Source of the DNA: Candidatus Brocadiia bacterium
GTDB taxonomy: Bacteria; Planctomycetota; PUPC01; DSUN01
Length of the DNA stretch: 18,943 nucleotides
Direction: 5' to 3'
Assembly (NCBI GenBank): GCA_016782825.1
Contig: JADHXT010000021.1
Location: forward strand, 1-18,943
Shown here: positions 1 to 8,281 of the stretch, piece by piece
How the letters are laid out: each line of letters starts with the position of its first letter
How positions within the stretch are numbered: position 1 is the first letter of the stretch
The notes under the pieces: generated by a model
What the model saw: only the letters and a program-made list of their open reading frames with translations
Database searches by the model: none
What the model was told of the DNA's origin: nothing
Translations under genes and position numbers: made by a program

Positions 1-2572
1 GGATGTGGGCCGGCCCGCCGCCGATGGCGCGGATGTAGCCCTTCCGCCAAAGCTGCGTGTAGGAGGCGTTGAAGAACATGTCCTTGTCGCCGGCCAGCAC
101 CACTTTCTTCGCGCCCTTCTTCCCGAAGTCGTGGCAGCGCACGCAGTGCTTGTCGAACACCGGCTGCACTTCGGTCAGATAGTTGAACAAGCGCGGCTCG
201 CCGCGCCACGGCGTGATGCGGCTCGGCGCGCGCCGGAGGGCGAGGGGCACGGTGGTCAGCGTGGGCGGCGCGGCCAGGCGGTTCTCATGGCAGCCGACGC
301 AGCCCATCCGCTCGCCCGACTGCAACACGGTGCCGCTCCGCATCGACTGTACCATCATCCCGTCACTGTCGAGCAACTGGAAGTAGATGAACGTGTCGGC
401 CGGCACGGCGAAGGAGGCGCTGCCGTCCGCCTCGACGGGCACGGTGCCCAGGATGCGCTTGGCCGTGAAGTCGTGCCAGTTCATGCCCGGTGCCATGAAG
501 CCCTGACCGTACCACTTGGCCGGTGTCCATCCGCGTTTCTCGGGCGATTCGACGATGCGGAGCCTCTTCACCGAACCCGGCGCCACGCCCTGCATGTGGG
601 TGCCCACGTAGACGTTCTGCACGTAGAGATGGCCCTGACGGTTCTCGAAGTCGCGCCGCGCCGGGAGGCTGGGCGGCCGCAGGCGTGCCTTGAGCGGCAG
701 GGGGCTGAAGCAGCTCGGCGGCTCGGCGTGGAGCAGCACCTCGTTGCCGAAGGTGTCCACCAGGTAGAGCCCCATCTCCTGTCCCTTGCCGGTCATGCGG
801 GAGCAAAGGAAGTGGCGGTCGCTGAGGGGCCACGGCGTTTCGTACTTGGGCAGGACGCGGTTGAGTCCGTCGCAGTTGAAGCGGCCGCTGTCGCTCAGAC
901 GCTGGCGCACCGTGGCGGGCCACGTGCGAAGGATGGCGGCGGTGCCGTCGGTGGCGAGACGCGGGTCGAGGATGGCCAGCGGCCCCCACATGTTGTGATG
1001 GTGGGTGCTGAGGATGCACAGGAGCTTGCTGGTGCCGGGGATGGGCTGGCCGTAGTAGACGGCGGCGGGGTCGGCGGTGTTGTTGCCGTACACGGTGGCC
1101 TGGTTGGTGCCATCGGGGTTGATGGTCCAGAAGCCGTGGGCGTCGCCGAAGTTGCGGTCCACGTATTCCCAGCGCTTGTAGAGGATGCGGCCGTCGGGCA
1201 GGAGCGTGCTGTGATTCTCGAACAGGGTGCTCTTGGTGATCTGATGGATGTTGGCGCCATCGGGGTCCATGCGGAAAAGGTTGGCGCCGATGTCCTGGCT
1301 GCACATGTTGTACTTCGGCTCGCGGGTGGAGGAAAACACGATGCTGTCGTCGGGGAGGTAGATGGGATCGAAGTCGCTCACGTCAGGGGCGAAGGTGAGC
1401 TGGCGGAGGCCAGTGCCGTCGGCGTTGATCTCGAACAGATGGAGGTTCTCCTTCTTGTGCCGCCGCATGGCGAAGAGGACCTTTGTGCCATCGAAGTGCA
1501 CCTGCGGACTCCGCACGATGCCCTGCGGGGCCGCCACGAGTGTGCGCGTCTTGCCTGTCGTGAGGTCGAGTAGCTTTAGTGCCCCGCCGGGATGGTAGCG
1601 ACCCTCGGTCGCCTCGCCCACCTCGTAGAGGGTGTCGATCGCGTGGTAGATGGCCACGTATTGATGGCGGGCGACGAACAGCAGCGGCTGCCCGCTCACG
1701 AGGGGATTGGCCACGAGCGCCTCGCGGCGGAGCATCTCGAAGTCGCGGGTGAGCGCGGCCAGCGCGTCGCCCTGTGCGTCCTCCACCTGTGCCTGGATGC
1801 GGGCGAGTCGGGCGAGGAACTCCTTGCCGCGGACGTATCGTCTGGGAAACGTGCCGCACAGGTCTTCGACAGCACGACGGAGCGCTGTGAAGTCTTTCTC
1901 ACCCAATGCTGTGGCTGACTGAACGGGCGGCCGGGCCACCCGCGGCTGCCGCAGCGGACGCGGCACGACGAACCCCTGCGGATGAATCCACAGCACGTCC
2001 CACACCTCGCGGCCGAGATTATCGTGGGTGAAGGTAATCCGTCGCGCCGCAAAGCCGAGCCGCACCGTGTCGTCGTATACCTTGCTGTCGCCGTTCTTCA
2101 GCACCCGCTGGATGAGGGTGTGCGCCCGGCCTGCCTCGTCGGTGGCGGTGACGGTGAACTTCATGCCGTTCGTGCTGTGTCGCACGGCGTCGTCGGTGAG
2201 GGCGTATTGGATGCGGAAGGCGTGCCCCTTCGGCAGCGCCACCTTCCACGAGGCGTTCAGCACGTTGCCGTCGGGGAAGGCGAGCATGATGAGGCCGCCC
2301 CGACGCTGGCCGCGCACGTTGGCCTCGCCGAGGGCGATGTAGTTACGCGAGTCGCCTTCCCACTCGAAGCCGCCGCCCAACTGGTGATCAGGCATGTTGT
2401 TGCCGCACACGTCGCGCCACACGAAGCGGCGGTCCCCTGCGTCCCATACGCGCGCATCGAGCGGGTGGAATGCCCGGGCCGGCTTCGTGCCGCCGAAGGC
2501 GCTGCACAGCGCCGCGGCCACGCACAGCGGCACGAACGCCGCGGTGGTCATGGTTTGACGGGTCGGTACCAC
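1..2572 (-). CDS. HzsA-like exported multihaem beta-propeller protein (third paralogue, C-terminus cut by window edge)
   Basis: The frame is open from 2572 to the left edge, giving 857 codons, so the 3' end is missing. I chose GTG 2572 because GGAGG lies 5 nt upstream and it gives the signal peptide an Arg; ATG 2551, which forms an ATGA overlap with the preceding gene, is the alternative. The order is: signal peptide, an unassigned beta-rich module at about residues 40-200 (perhaps a carbohydrate-binding-like sandwich), a helical stretch, then PD40-type propeller repeats including PDGRILYKRWEYVDR and NPDGT. Next comes the family hallmark GTVPVEADGSASF and two c-type haem sites, CVGCHENR (C758-H762) and CVRCHDFGKK (C810-H814). 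Covalent haem c implies action outside the cytoplasmic membrane. A third CxxCH, as in its paralogues, would lie beyond the window. It is the most divergent of the three and keeps only one of the three propeller cysteines seen in the others. The reaction is unknown. Confidence 0.85.
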   Translation of the reverse strand, partial: MVPTRQTMTTAAFVPLCVAAALCSAFGGTKPARAFHPLDARVWDAGDRRFVWRDVCGNNMPDHQLGGGFEWEGDSRNYIALGEANVRGQRRGGLIMLAFPDGNVLNASWKVALPKGHAFRIQYALTDDAVRHSTNGMKFTVTATDEAGRAHTLIQRVLKNGDSKVYDDTVRLGFAARRITFTHDNLGREVWDVLWIHPQGFVVPRPLRQPRVARPPVQSATALGEKDFTALRRAVEDLCGTFPRRYVRGKEFLARLARIQAQVEDAQGDALAALTRDFEMLRREALVANPLVSGQPLLFVARHQYVAIYHAIDTLYEVGEATEGRYHPGGALKLLDLTTGKTRTLVAAPQGIVRSPQVHFDGTKVLFAMRRHKKENLHLFEINADGTGLRQLTFAPDVSDFDPIYLPDDSIVFSSTREPKYNMCSQDIGANLFRMDPDGANIHQITKSTLFENHSTLLPDGRILYKRWEYVDRNFGDAHGFWTINPDGTNQATVYGNNTADPAAVYYGQPIPGTSKLLCILSTHHHNMWGPLAILDPRLATDGTAAILRTWPATVRQRLSDSGRFNCDGLNRVLPKYETPWPLSDRHFLCSRMTGKGQEMGLYLVDTFGNEVLLHAEPPSCFSPLPLKARLRPPSLPARRDFENRQGHLYVQNVYVGTHMQGVAPGSVKRLRIVESPEKRGWTPAKWYGQGFMAPGMNWHDFTAKRILGTVPVEADGSASFAVPADTFIYFQLLDSDGMMVQSMRSGTVLQSGERMGCVGCHENRLAAPPTLTTVPLALRRAPSRITPWRGEPRLFNYLTEVQPVFDKHCVRCHDFGKKGAKKVVLAGDKDMFFNASYTQLWRKGYIRAIGGGPAHI

Positions 2573-5500
2573 AGCGACCTCCAGTAGGTGCGCTCCAGGG
2601 CGTAAGAATCGATGGGAGCGGCCGGGTCGGTGTCGGCGGCGAGGATGCCGAAGCGCCTCATCTCGCGCAGATAGGGCTCGCACGGACGGAAGCCAGGCAT
2701 GTCGAACCGCTTGATGCGGTCGAGGTGTTCCTTCGCGTCCTGGATGGCACGGAGAAGTGCCTGGTAGTCCGGATCGCGGGCGTCCTTGAAGACCGACTCG
2801 CAGCGTTCGACCGGCGGCTTGCCCTTCTTCGTCTTGCCGCTTCCGCCGAAGCCGCCGGCCTCGCGCGCCAGCGGGGCGAGGAGGAGCAGCGATTTCCCGG
2901 GGCGGGTGAGATTGTACAGCATGTGGCGGTTGTAGTGGAACGCGGGGTTGCGCCGCTGGCTCTTGCGGCGGGCCAGCGCGTTCATCGGCCCCTCGCCCCA
3001 GGGCACCATGCGCTTGTTGTCCGACGGCGAGTCGGGCAGCGCGCGCTGTCCTTTGTGGCACCCCGCGCAGCGGCGCTTCAGCACGGCCTGCGCGGCGCGG
3101 GTGCTGGGCCACGCCAGGTCGGGGCGGGACAGGCGCTGGCGGCTGTACTCCCCGATGGAGCCGGTGCCGAGAGCGGCGTAGGTGCCGGCGTACACGGCCC
3201 CCGTGTCGAGCCAGAGCCGCAGAGTGTCAAGATCGCGCGCCGACGCCCCCTGGCGGGCGAAGCGCCGAAGCAGCCGGCTGGCCCCCGAGCCGAGGGAGTG
3301 CGGCGGGTAGTTGCTTTTCCGCAGGTTGCGGCCGTCGCAGAGCTCGCCCGAGAGGGTGAGCGAGTAGTAGCTGTGGGAGAACATGGGGCCGTGGTCGCCG
3401 GCGAAGATGAGGCCGCCGGCCATGGGGCCGCCCTTGGCGGTCTTCTCGTAGTCGTGGCACGCCACGCAGCGGCGGTCGAGGATGGGCTGGATGTCGCGCG
3501 GGAAGTCCAGCACGTCGGGCACGCCGGCAATGGGCTCGATGCGGCTGGGGCCTCGCCTCATGGCCAGCAGCGAGCGGCTCGACCGCGGGGTCTCCGCCCG
3601 ATTCTCGTGGCAGCCCACGCAGCTCACGCTCTCGCCCGGCTGCACGGACATGAAGCTCTGCATCCGCTTCACCGCGCGGTCCCGCGCGTCGAGCGCGACG
3701 AAGAACAGGGGACGCATGGCCGGCACTTCGAGGAACGCCGAGCCGTCGGCCTCCACGGGCACCGTGCCCAGGATGCGCTCCAGCAGAAACGTGCCGCCGT
3801 AGCTGAGAGGCTCCATGCCGCTGAACATGTTCACGGGCTTCGGCAGCACCTCCAGCACGAGCAGCTTCTCGATCTCGCCGCGCTTCACGCCCGCCATGTT
3901 GCGGCCCACGTGGACGTCCTCCAGCACCACGCGCCCCGTCGCGACGGCGGGTGCCACCCGCGATGGCAGAACCGGCTCGCGCCGGCGCCGCCGCACGGGC
4001 CGTGGCTCGTGCACCTTCATGCTCCCGCGTCGCCACTCGGCCGGCAGTTCGAAAAGCCGCACGGTGCGTCCCTCGCGGTCGAGGAGCGCGATGTCCGTCT
4101 CGCCCGCCACGAGGAAGGAGTCTGCCGACGCGGGGTAGGGGTCGCGGTAGTGCCGGCCGGGGGCGATGGCCCTGGCCATGGGACGGGCGTCGGGGCCGCC
4201 GCGTGGGTCCACGATGGTGATGACCCCGGCGTGCTCGTTGCGCCCGTGTCCTGGCGAGAACGAGGCGACGACGCTGTGCGTGCCGGGGATGGGCTTGGCG
4301 TCGATCATCACTACGTTGGGGTGCTGGTTGCCGTAGTAAACCATCTGGCCCGTGCCGTCGGGGTTCATCGTCCACAGATGGTGGTAGCCCACTTGGCTGC
4401 GGTCCACGTATTCCCACCGCTGGTAGAGGATGCGGCCGTCGGGGAGGGGCCACGGGGTATTCTCGTGTTCCACGTTGGCCGAGAGCTGGCGGATGTTGCG
4501 GCCGTCGGCATCGCAGCGGTGCAGCACGGCCACTTGGGTGACGTAGCACGGCACCCATCGCTGGCAGCGGCTGGAGACGAAGACGATCCCCCCGTCGGGC
4601 AGATAGGTCGGCTCGATGTCGTCGTAGGGGCCATCGGTGAGCTGCCGCAGGCCCGAGCCATCCACGGTCACCTCGTAAAGATGGTAGTAGGGCTGGCCAC
4701 CCTTGCGGTAGGAGAAGAGGATCTTCCCTGCGTCGTAGTGTACCTGCGGGTCGCGGACGCCGCCGGTGGCGTCGTGCAGCAGGGTGGTGAGCTTGCCTGT
4801 CTTGATGTTCAGCCGACACAGCCGGCCGCCGTCGTGGTAGTAGAGCCGCCGCTTGGAGTCGACCACGTTGTAGCCGAAGTTGGCATACCAGTGGCCATCG
4901 GGGTCCACCTGGCGGACGGCGAAGACGATCTCATCGAAGTCGAGGTGTTGCACGCGGGCGGCGAGGGCGGCGGAGCGGGCCTTCTGTGCATCGGCGCGCA
5001 GCGCGTGCCACGCGCGAAGCTCTGCCTTCGGCCGCTCCGCCACGGCCTTGGCCTTCGCCACATACTCAGCGGCCACCTCGTCGGCTGACAGGGCGCGCTC
5101 GAGCACGGCCACGTCATCGATCAGGCCGAGGTAATCGCGGCCTTCCTCGTAGAGATTGGCGCCGATGCGGAAGCCCTCGCCCAGCACGGTGTGGATGCGC
5201 GTCTCGATGCTCCCGGCGAGCTTGCCATCGTAGTAGATCCGAGCCGTCGTGCCGTCATAGGTGCCCACCACGTGGTGCCACTGGTCGGACGCAACGCCGC
5301 CGGGAATCTTCACGTGCAGGTCGGGCGGATTCGCAAAGAAGTAGAAGCAGAGCTGCCGCTCGTTCACGAGCCACAGCCCGCGGCCCTGCCCCTTCGTCCG
5401 CGTGCCGTAGACGAAGAGCACCTTGTTGCTCGCACCCTTCGGGCGGTTGAACCACAGGCTCACGGAGCCGGGCGTGCTCCCGGCGGGCAAGCCGGCGTCC

Positions 5501-5763
5501 GAGCCGCGCACTTCCTGATGCGCATCGAGAAAGGCCAGGGAGTGCGCGCCGAAGGGTCCCTTCGCGCGCCGCACGGCCGCCGAGCCCAGCAGCTTGCCAC
5601 CAAGCCTGCCCCCTGCCCCATCGGCAACCGTTGTGCCCTGCGCCTCGTCGAGCGCCCACCACGCCACCACGCCCTTGCCGCCGTAGGGCGCGCCGGCCCA
5701 CGCGACCGCGCTGGCAAGCGCCAAAGCCACACCTGCGCTCAACGCTCCGTGGGACGATGCCAC
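2548..5763 (-). CDS. HzsA-like exported trihaem beta-propeller protein with N-terminal LamG domain
   Basis: A 1071-residue protein. I chose GTG 5763 (GGAGG 5 nt upstream); TTG 5742, overlapping the previous stop as TTGA, is the alternative. A hydrophobic Ala-rich signal peptide covers about residues 1-24. A LamG/concanavalin-like domain follows at about 30-225, with QWHHVVGTYDGTTARIYYDG and LIDDVAVLERALSADE. The TolB/PD40-like propeller runs from about 275 to 600. The HzsA-type hallmark GTVPVEADGSAFLEVPA comes next, then three haem c motifs: CVGCH at 715-719, CVACH at 766-770 (after DIQPILDRR, like planctomycete PSCyt motifs) and CAGCH at 899-903. It ends in YWRSLWYRPVKP. Propeller cysteines C400, C406 and C417 keep the spacing seen in the upstream paralogue. 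LamG domains commonly bind glycans, so a surface or polysaccharide-linked role is plausible. It should not be called hydrazine synthase, because no HzsB or HzsC partner is present. The reaction is unknown. Confidence 0.9.
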   Translation of the reverse strand: MASSHGALSAGVALALASAVAWAGAPYGGKGVVAWWALDEAQGTTVADGAGGRLGGKLLGSAAVRRAKGPFGAHSLAFLDAHQEVRGSDAGLPAGSTPGSVSLWFNRPKGASNKVLFVYGTRTKGQGRGLWLVNERQLCFYFFANPPDLHVKIPGGVASDQWHHVVGTYDGTTARIYYDGKLAGSIETRIHTVLGEGFRIGANLYEEGRDYLGLIDDVAVLERALSADEVAAEYVAKAKAVAERPKAELRAWHALRADAQKARSAALAARVQHLDFDEIVFAVRQVDPDGHWYANFGYNVVDSKRRLYYHDGGRLCRLNIKTGKLTTLLHDATGGVRDPQVHYDAGKILFSYRKGGQPYYHLYEVTVDGSGLRQLTDGPYDDIEPTYLPDGGIVFVSSRCQRWVPCYVTQVAVLHRCDADGRNIRQLSANVEHENTPWPLPDGRILYQRWEYVDRSQVGYHHLWTMNPDGTGQMVYYGNQHPNVVMIDAKPIPGTHSVVASFSPGHGRNEHAGVITIVDPRGGPDARPMARAIAPGRHYRDPYPASADSFLVAGETDIALLDREGRTVRLFELPAEWRRGSMKVHEPRPVRRRRREPVLPSRVAPAVATGRVVLEDVHVGRNMAGVKRGEIEKLLVLEVLPKPVNMFSGMEPLSYGGTFLLERILGTVPVEADGSAFLEVPAMRPLFFVALDARDRAVKRMQSFMSVQPGESVSCVGCHENRAETPRSSRSLLAMRRGPSRIEPIAGVPDVLDFPRDIQPILDRRCVACHDYEKTAKGGPMAGGLIFAGDHGPMFSHSYYSLTLSGELCDGRNLRKSNYPPHSLGSGASRLLRRFARQGASARDLDTLRLWLDTGAVYAGTYAALGTGSIGEYSRQRLSRPDLAWPSTRAAQAVLKRRCAGCHKGQRALPDSPSDNKRMVPWGEGPMNALARRKSQRRNPAFHYNRHMLYNLTRPGKSLLLLAPLAREAGGFGGSGKTKKGKPPVERCESVFKDARDPDYQALLRAIQDAKEHLDRIKRFDMPGFRPCEPYLREMRRFGILAADTDPAAPIDSYALERTYWRSLWYRPVKP
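2573..2582 (-). promoter_or_regulatory. Shine-Dalgarno site embedded in the upstream paralogue's coding end
   Basis: GGAGG (2582-2578) lies 5 nt before GTG 2572, in the same YWRSLW codons as at the preceding junction. It supports GTG 2572 over ATG 2551, which has no purine-rich site in front of it. The overlap is again 25 nt. Confidence 0.6.
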
Positions 5764-8243
5764 AGGGACCTCCAGTACGCCCGGTCGGTGGCGTGGACGT
5801 CGATCGCACTGTCCTCGGGCAGGCCGGCCGGCAGCACGCCGAAGCGCTTCATTTCGCCCACGTAGTGTGGATGGGGCCGGAAGCCGGGCCTGTCGAACCG
5901 CCCGATGCGTTCGAGGGTGCTCTTGGCCACTCCGATGGCCGCGAGGATCGCCTGGTGGTCCGCGTCGCGCGTGTCGGCGAACACGGGCTTGCCGTCGCCT
6001 CGCCTGCACGTGCCGTAGCCGCCGGCGCTTTTCGCCAGCGGGCCCAGCAGCAGGAGCGACTTCGCGGGGCGGCTGAGGTTGCACAGCGATTGATGCGGCC
6101 CGGCCTGCCCAAGCTGGTAGTAGGCCAGCCGACGGACCAGCGTGATGTGGGTCATCTCGATCTGGCCGAGCAGGGCCTGCGGCGGGCCGGCCTTGCCGAA
6201 CTGGAAGAACATCCCCTTCTCGGTCGGGTGGCGCTGCTTGGGCGTGGAGCCGTGGCAGCCGCCGCAGCGCCGCTCCATCACCGCCGCGGGGAACTGCACG
6301 GGGGCCATGCCCGTGCCGAGCGCGGCGTAGGTGCCGGGATAGGTGGCTCCGCTCTCGATCCACAGCCGGAGAAGCTCTCGCTCGCGCGGCGAGGGGCGAA
6401 CGTCGTGGTGGGTGCCGTCGCACAGGCGGAGCAGGCGGCTGGCGCACGAGCCGATGGTGCGCGGCGGCAGGTTGCTCTGGCGACGGTTGCGCCCGTCGGA
6501 GATGAGGCCGCGGCGATGGAGCGTCCAGTAGGCCACCGAGTAGGCGGGCGTACGGTCGCCGCAGAGGTCCACGTCGCCGTCGCGGCGGTCGGGGCTGTGG
6601 CAGCGCACGCAGTGGCGGTCGAGAATGGGCTGGATGTCGCGGGGGAAGTCGAGAGGCTCCGGCAGGCCGGGGAAAGGCTCGATGCGGCTGGGCGGCCGCC
6701 GCATGGCCATGAGCGCCTCGGTGCTCCTGAGCGGCGTGCGGGTGCGCTGCTCGTGGCAGCCCACGCAGCCGGTGGTTTCGCCGGGCATGAGCGTAACGAA
6801 GCTCTGCATCCGCTTTACCGACAGGTCGTGGGCGTCGAGCGCGACGAAAAACAGGGAACGGACCGCGGGCGCCTCGAAGTAGGCCGAGCCGTCGGCCTCC
6901 ACCGGCACCGTGCCCAACACCCGCTCGAGGCAGAACGTGCCGCCGATGGTGAGCGGCTCCTGCCCGCCGGAGAAGTTCACCGGCTTGGGCAGTTGCTCGA
7001 GCACGAGGAGCTTTTTCACCTCGCCGCGCCGCACGCCGGCCATGTTGCGGCCTTCATAGATGTTGGTGAGCATGAGCCGGCCCGTGGACTGCGCCAGGTC
7101 CACCCGCGGCGGGATGACCGGCTCGCGATGGCGCGACCGCAAGGGTCGCGGCTCGTGACACGTCAGGCGCCGCTCGGCCGCGGGCAGCTCGTACACGAGT
7201 TCCGTCCCGCCCCGGTCGTCCATGAGCAGGATGCGCGTGCCCGTGGCGACCAGGAAACGGCCCGCCCCGACCGGATAGGGGTCGCGGTAGTACTTCCCCC
7301 GCGGGCTAATGCGGCGCGCAGCGGACATGTTGTCGGGTCCCGTGGCGGTGTGCACGACGGTGACGGCGCCTTCGTGCTCCGCGCGGCCGTGGCCGGGCGA
7401 GAACGACGCCACGAGGCTCTGCGTGCCAGGGATGGGCTTGGCGTCGATCATCACGTAGCCGGGATGCTGGTTGCCGAAGTAGGCCATCACCCCGGTACCG
7501 TCGGGGCTCACCGTCCACAGGTGGTGGAAGAGCAACTGGTTGCGGTCCACGTATTCCCACCGCGTGTAGGCGATGCGGCCGTCGGGGAGCACCCACGGCG
7601 TGTTCTCGTGCTCGGCGTTGCTGCTCAGCGGGCGGACGTTGGCCCCGTCGGCGTCGCAGCGGTAGAGGATGGCCACCCGCGTGTACCAGCACGGCACCAC
7701 GCGGTGGCAGCGGCTCGAGCAGAAGGCGATGCCACCATCGGGCAGGTAGACGGGCTCGATGTCGTCGTCGGGGCCGCGGGTGAGCTGGCGAAGCCCCGTG
7801 CCATCGGCGCTAATCTCGTAGAGGTGATAGGTGGGCGTGCCGCCCCGGCGGTAGGAGAACAGAATCCTCTTTCCGTCGTAATGGACGTGGGGGTCGCGGA
7901 CGCCGCCCTTCGGGTCGTCGAGCAGGACGGCGAGCTTCCCCGTCCGCAGGTCGAGCCGGCACAGCCGCCCGCCATCGCCGAAGGCCTGCGGGAGCTGCCC
8001 GTGGCTCAGGCCACGCCCGCGGACGAACGGGTGGTCGGGGTAGTAGCCGAAGTTGCCGTACCAATGGTCGCGCCCGGCGACCCGTACAGCAAAGACGATC
8101 TCATCCACGCCGGCCCGGTCGGCTACGGCAGCGCGGCCCGCGTCATCCCGCGTGTTCGCCGCGCCGGCCCGCCCCACGACGAGCGGCATTGCAAGCGACG
8201 CTGCCAGCACGAGTGCGGTACGTGGGAGCATGGGCTGGCGCAT
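5739..8243 (-). CDS. HzsA-like exported trihaem beta-propeller protein (first, shortest paralogue)
   Basis: An 834-residue protein starting at ATG 8243, with AAGGA 9 nt upstream; GTG 8249, in frame, is too close to that site. A signal peptide (MRQPMLPRTALVLAASLAMP) is followed almost directly by the propeller, with no extra N-terminal module. Propeller blades show SADGTGLRQLT, LPDGRIAYTRWEYVDR and SPDGTG, plus cysteines C179, C185 and C196. The C-terminal half has GTVPVEADGSAYFEAPA and haem sites CVGCH 493-497, CVRCH 545-549 and CGGCH 660-664. It ends in YWRSLWHRPTER, and the same end motif occurs in the next paralogue. It is closely related to the downstream gene over its full length, indicating tandem duplication. 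The family is the HzsA-related proteins, in which the hydrazine synthase alpha subunit is the only well-studied member as far as I know. The substrate here is unknown. It lies 38 bp after the glycosidase gene, in the same operon. Confidence 0.9.
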   Translation of the reverse strand: MRQPMLPRTALVLAASLAMPLVVGRAGAANTRDDAGRAAVADRAGVDEIVFAVRVAGRDHWYGNFGYYPDHPFVRGRGLSHGQLPQAFGDGGRLCRLDLRTGKLAVLLDDPKGGVRDPHVHYDGKRILFSYRRGGTPTYHLYEISADGTGLRQLTRGPDDDIEPVYLPDGGIAFCSSRCHRVVPCWYTRVAILYRCDADGANVRPLSSNAEHENTPWVLPDGRIAYTRWEYVDRNQLLFHHLWTVSPDGTGVMAYFGNQHPGYVMIDAKPIPGTQSLVASFSPGHGRAEHEGAVTVVHTATGPDNMSAARRISPRGKYYRDPYPVGAGRFLVATGTRILLMDDRGGTELVYELPAAERRLTCHEPRPLRSRHREPVIPPRVDLAQSTGRLMLTNIYEGRNMAGVRRGEVKKLLVLEQLPKPVNFSGGQEPLTIGGTFCLERVLGTVPVEADGSAYFEAPAVRSLFFVALDAHDLSVKRMQSFVTLMPGETTGCVGCHEQRTRTPLRSTEALMAMRRPPSRIEPFPGLPEPLDFPRDIQPILDRHCVRCHSPDRRDGDVDLCGDRTPAYSVAYWTLHRRGLISDGRNRRQSNLPPRTIGSCASRLLRLCDGTHHDVRPSPRERELLRLWIESGATYPGTYAALGTGMAPVQFPAAVMERRCGGCHGSTPKQRHPTEKGMFFQFGKAGPPQALLGQIEMTHITLVRRLAYYQLGQAGPHQSLCNLSRPAKSLLLLGPLAKSAGGYGTCRRGDGKPVFADTRDADHQAILAAIGVAKSTLERIGRFDRPGFRPHPHYVGEMKRFGVLPAGLPEDSAIDVHATDRAYWRSLWHRPTER
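5764..5773 (-). promoter_or_regulatory. Shine-Dalgarno site embedded in the upstream paralogue's coding end
   Basis: GGAGG (5773-5769) lies 5 nt before GTG 5763 and is formed by the Trp-Arg codons (TGG AGG) of the YWRSLW motif ending the previous gene. It decides the start of the LamG-containing paralogue and creates a 25-nt gene overlap. Confidence 0.6.
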
Positions 8244-8281
8244 CGGCACTTGTCCTTCGCGGCAGGGCGTGGCGGTGCACG

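Noticed and set aside
5..1573. 522-codon plus-strand frame at the left edge
   Set aside because: It is a mirror of the third HzsA-like gene, whose own minus-strand frame runs unbroken to the edge with signal peptide and CxxCH motifs.
5764..6447. Extension of the LamG gene to a start at 6447 (1299 residues)
   Set aside because: The extra 228 residues are an out-of-frame reading of the preceding haem protein; the signal peptide and ribosome site place the start at 5763 or 5742.
1..8243. Calling these genes hzsA and the organism anammox
   Set aside because: No beta or gamma subunit is present, the expected Tyr haem ligand is not seen, and such relatives are widespread outside anammox bacteria.
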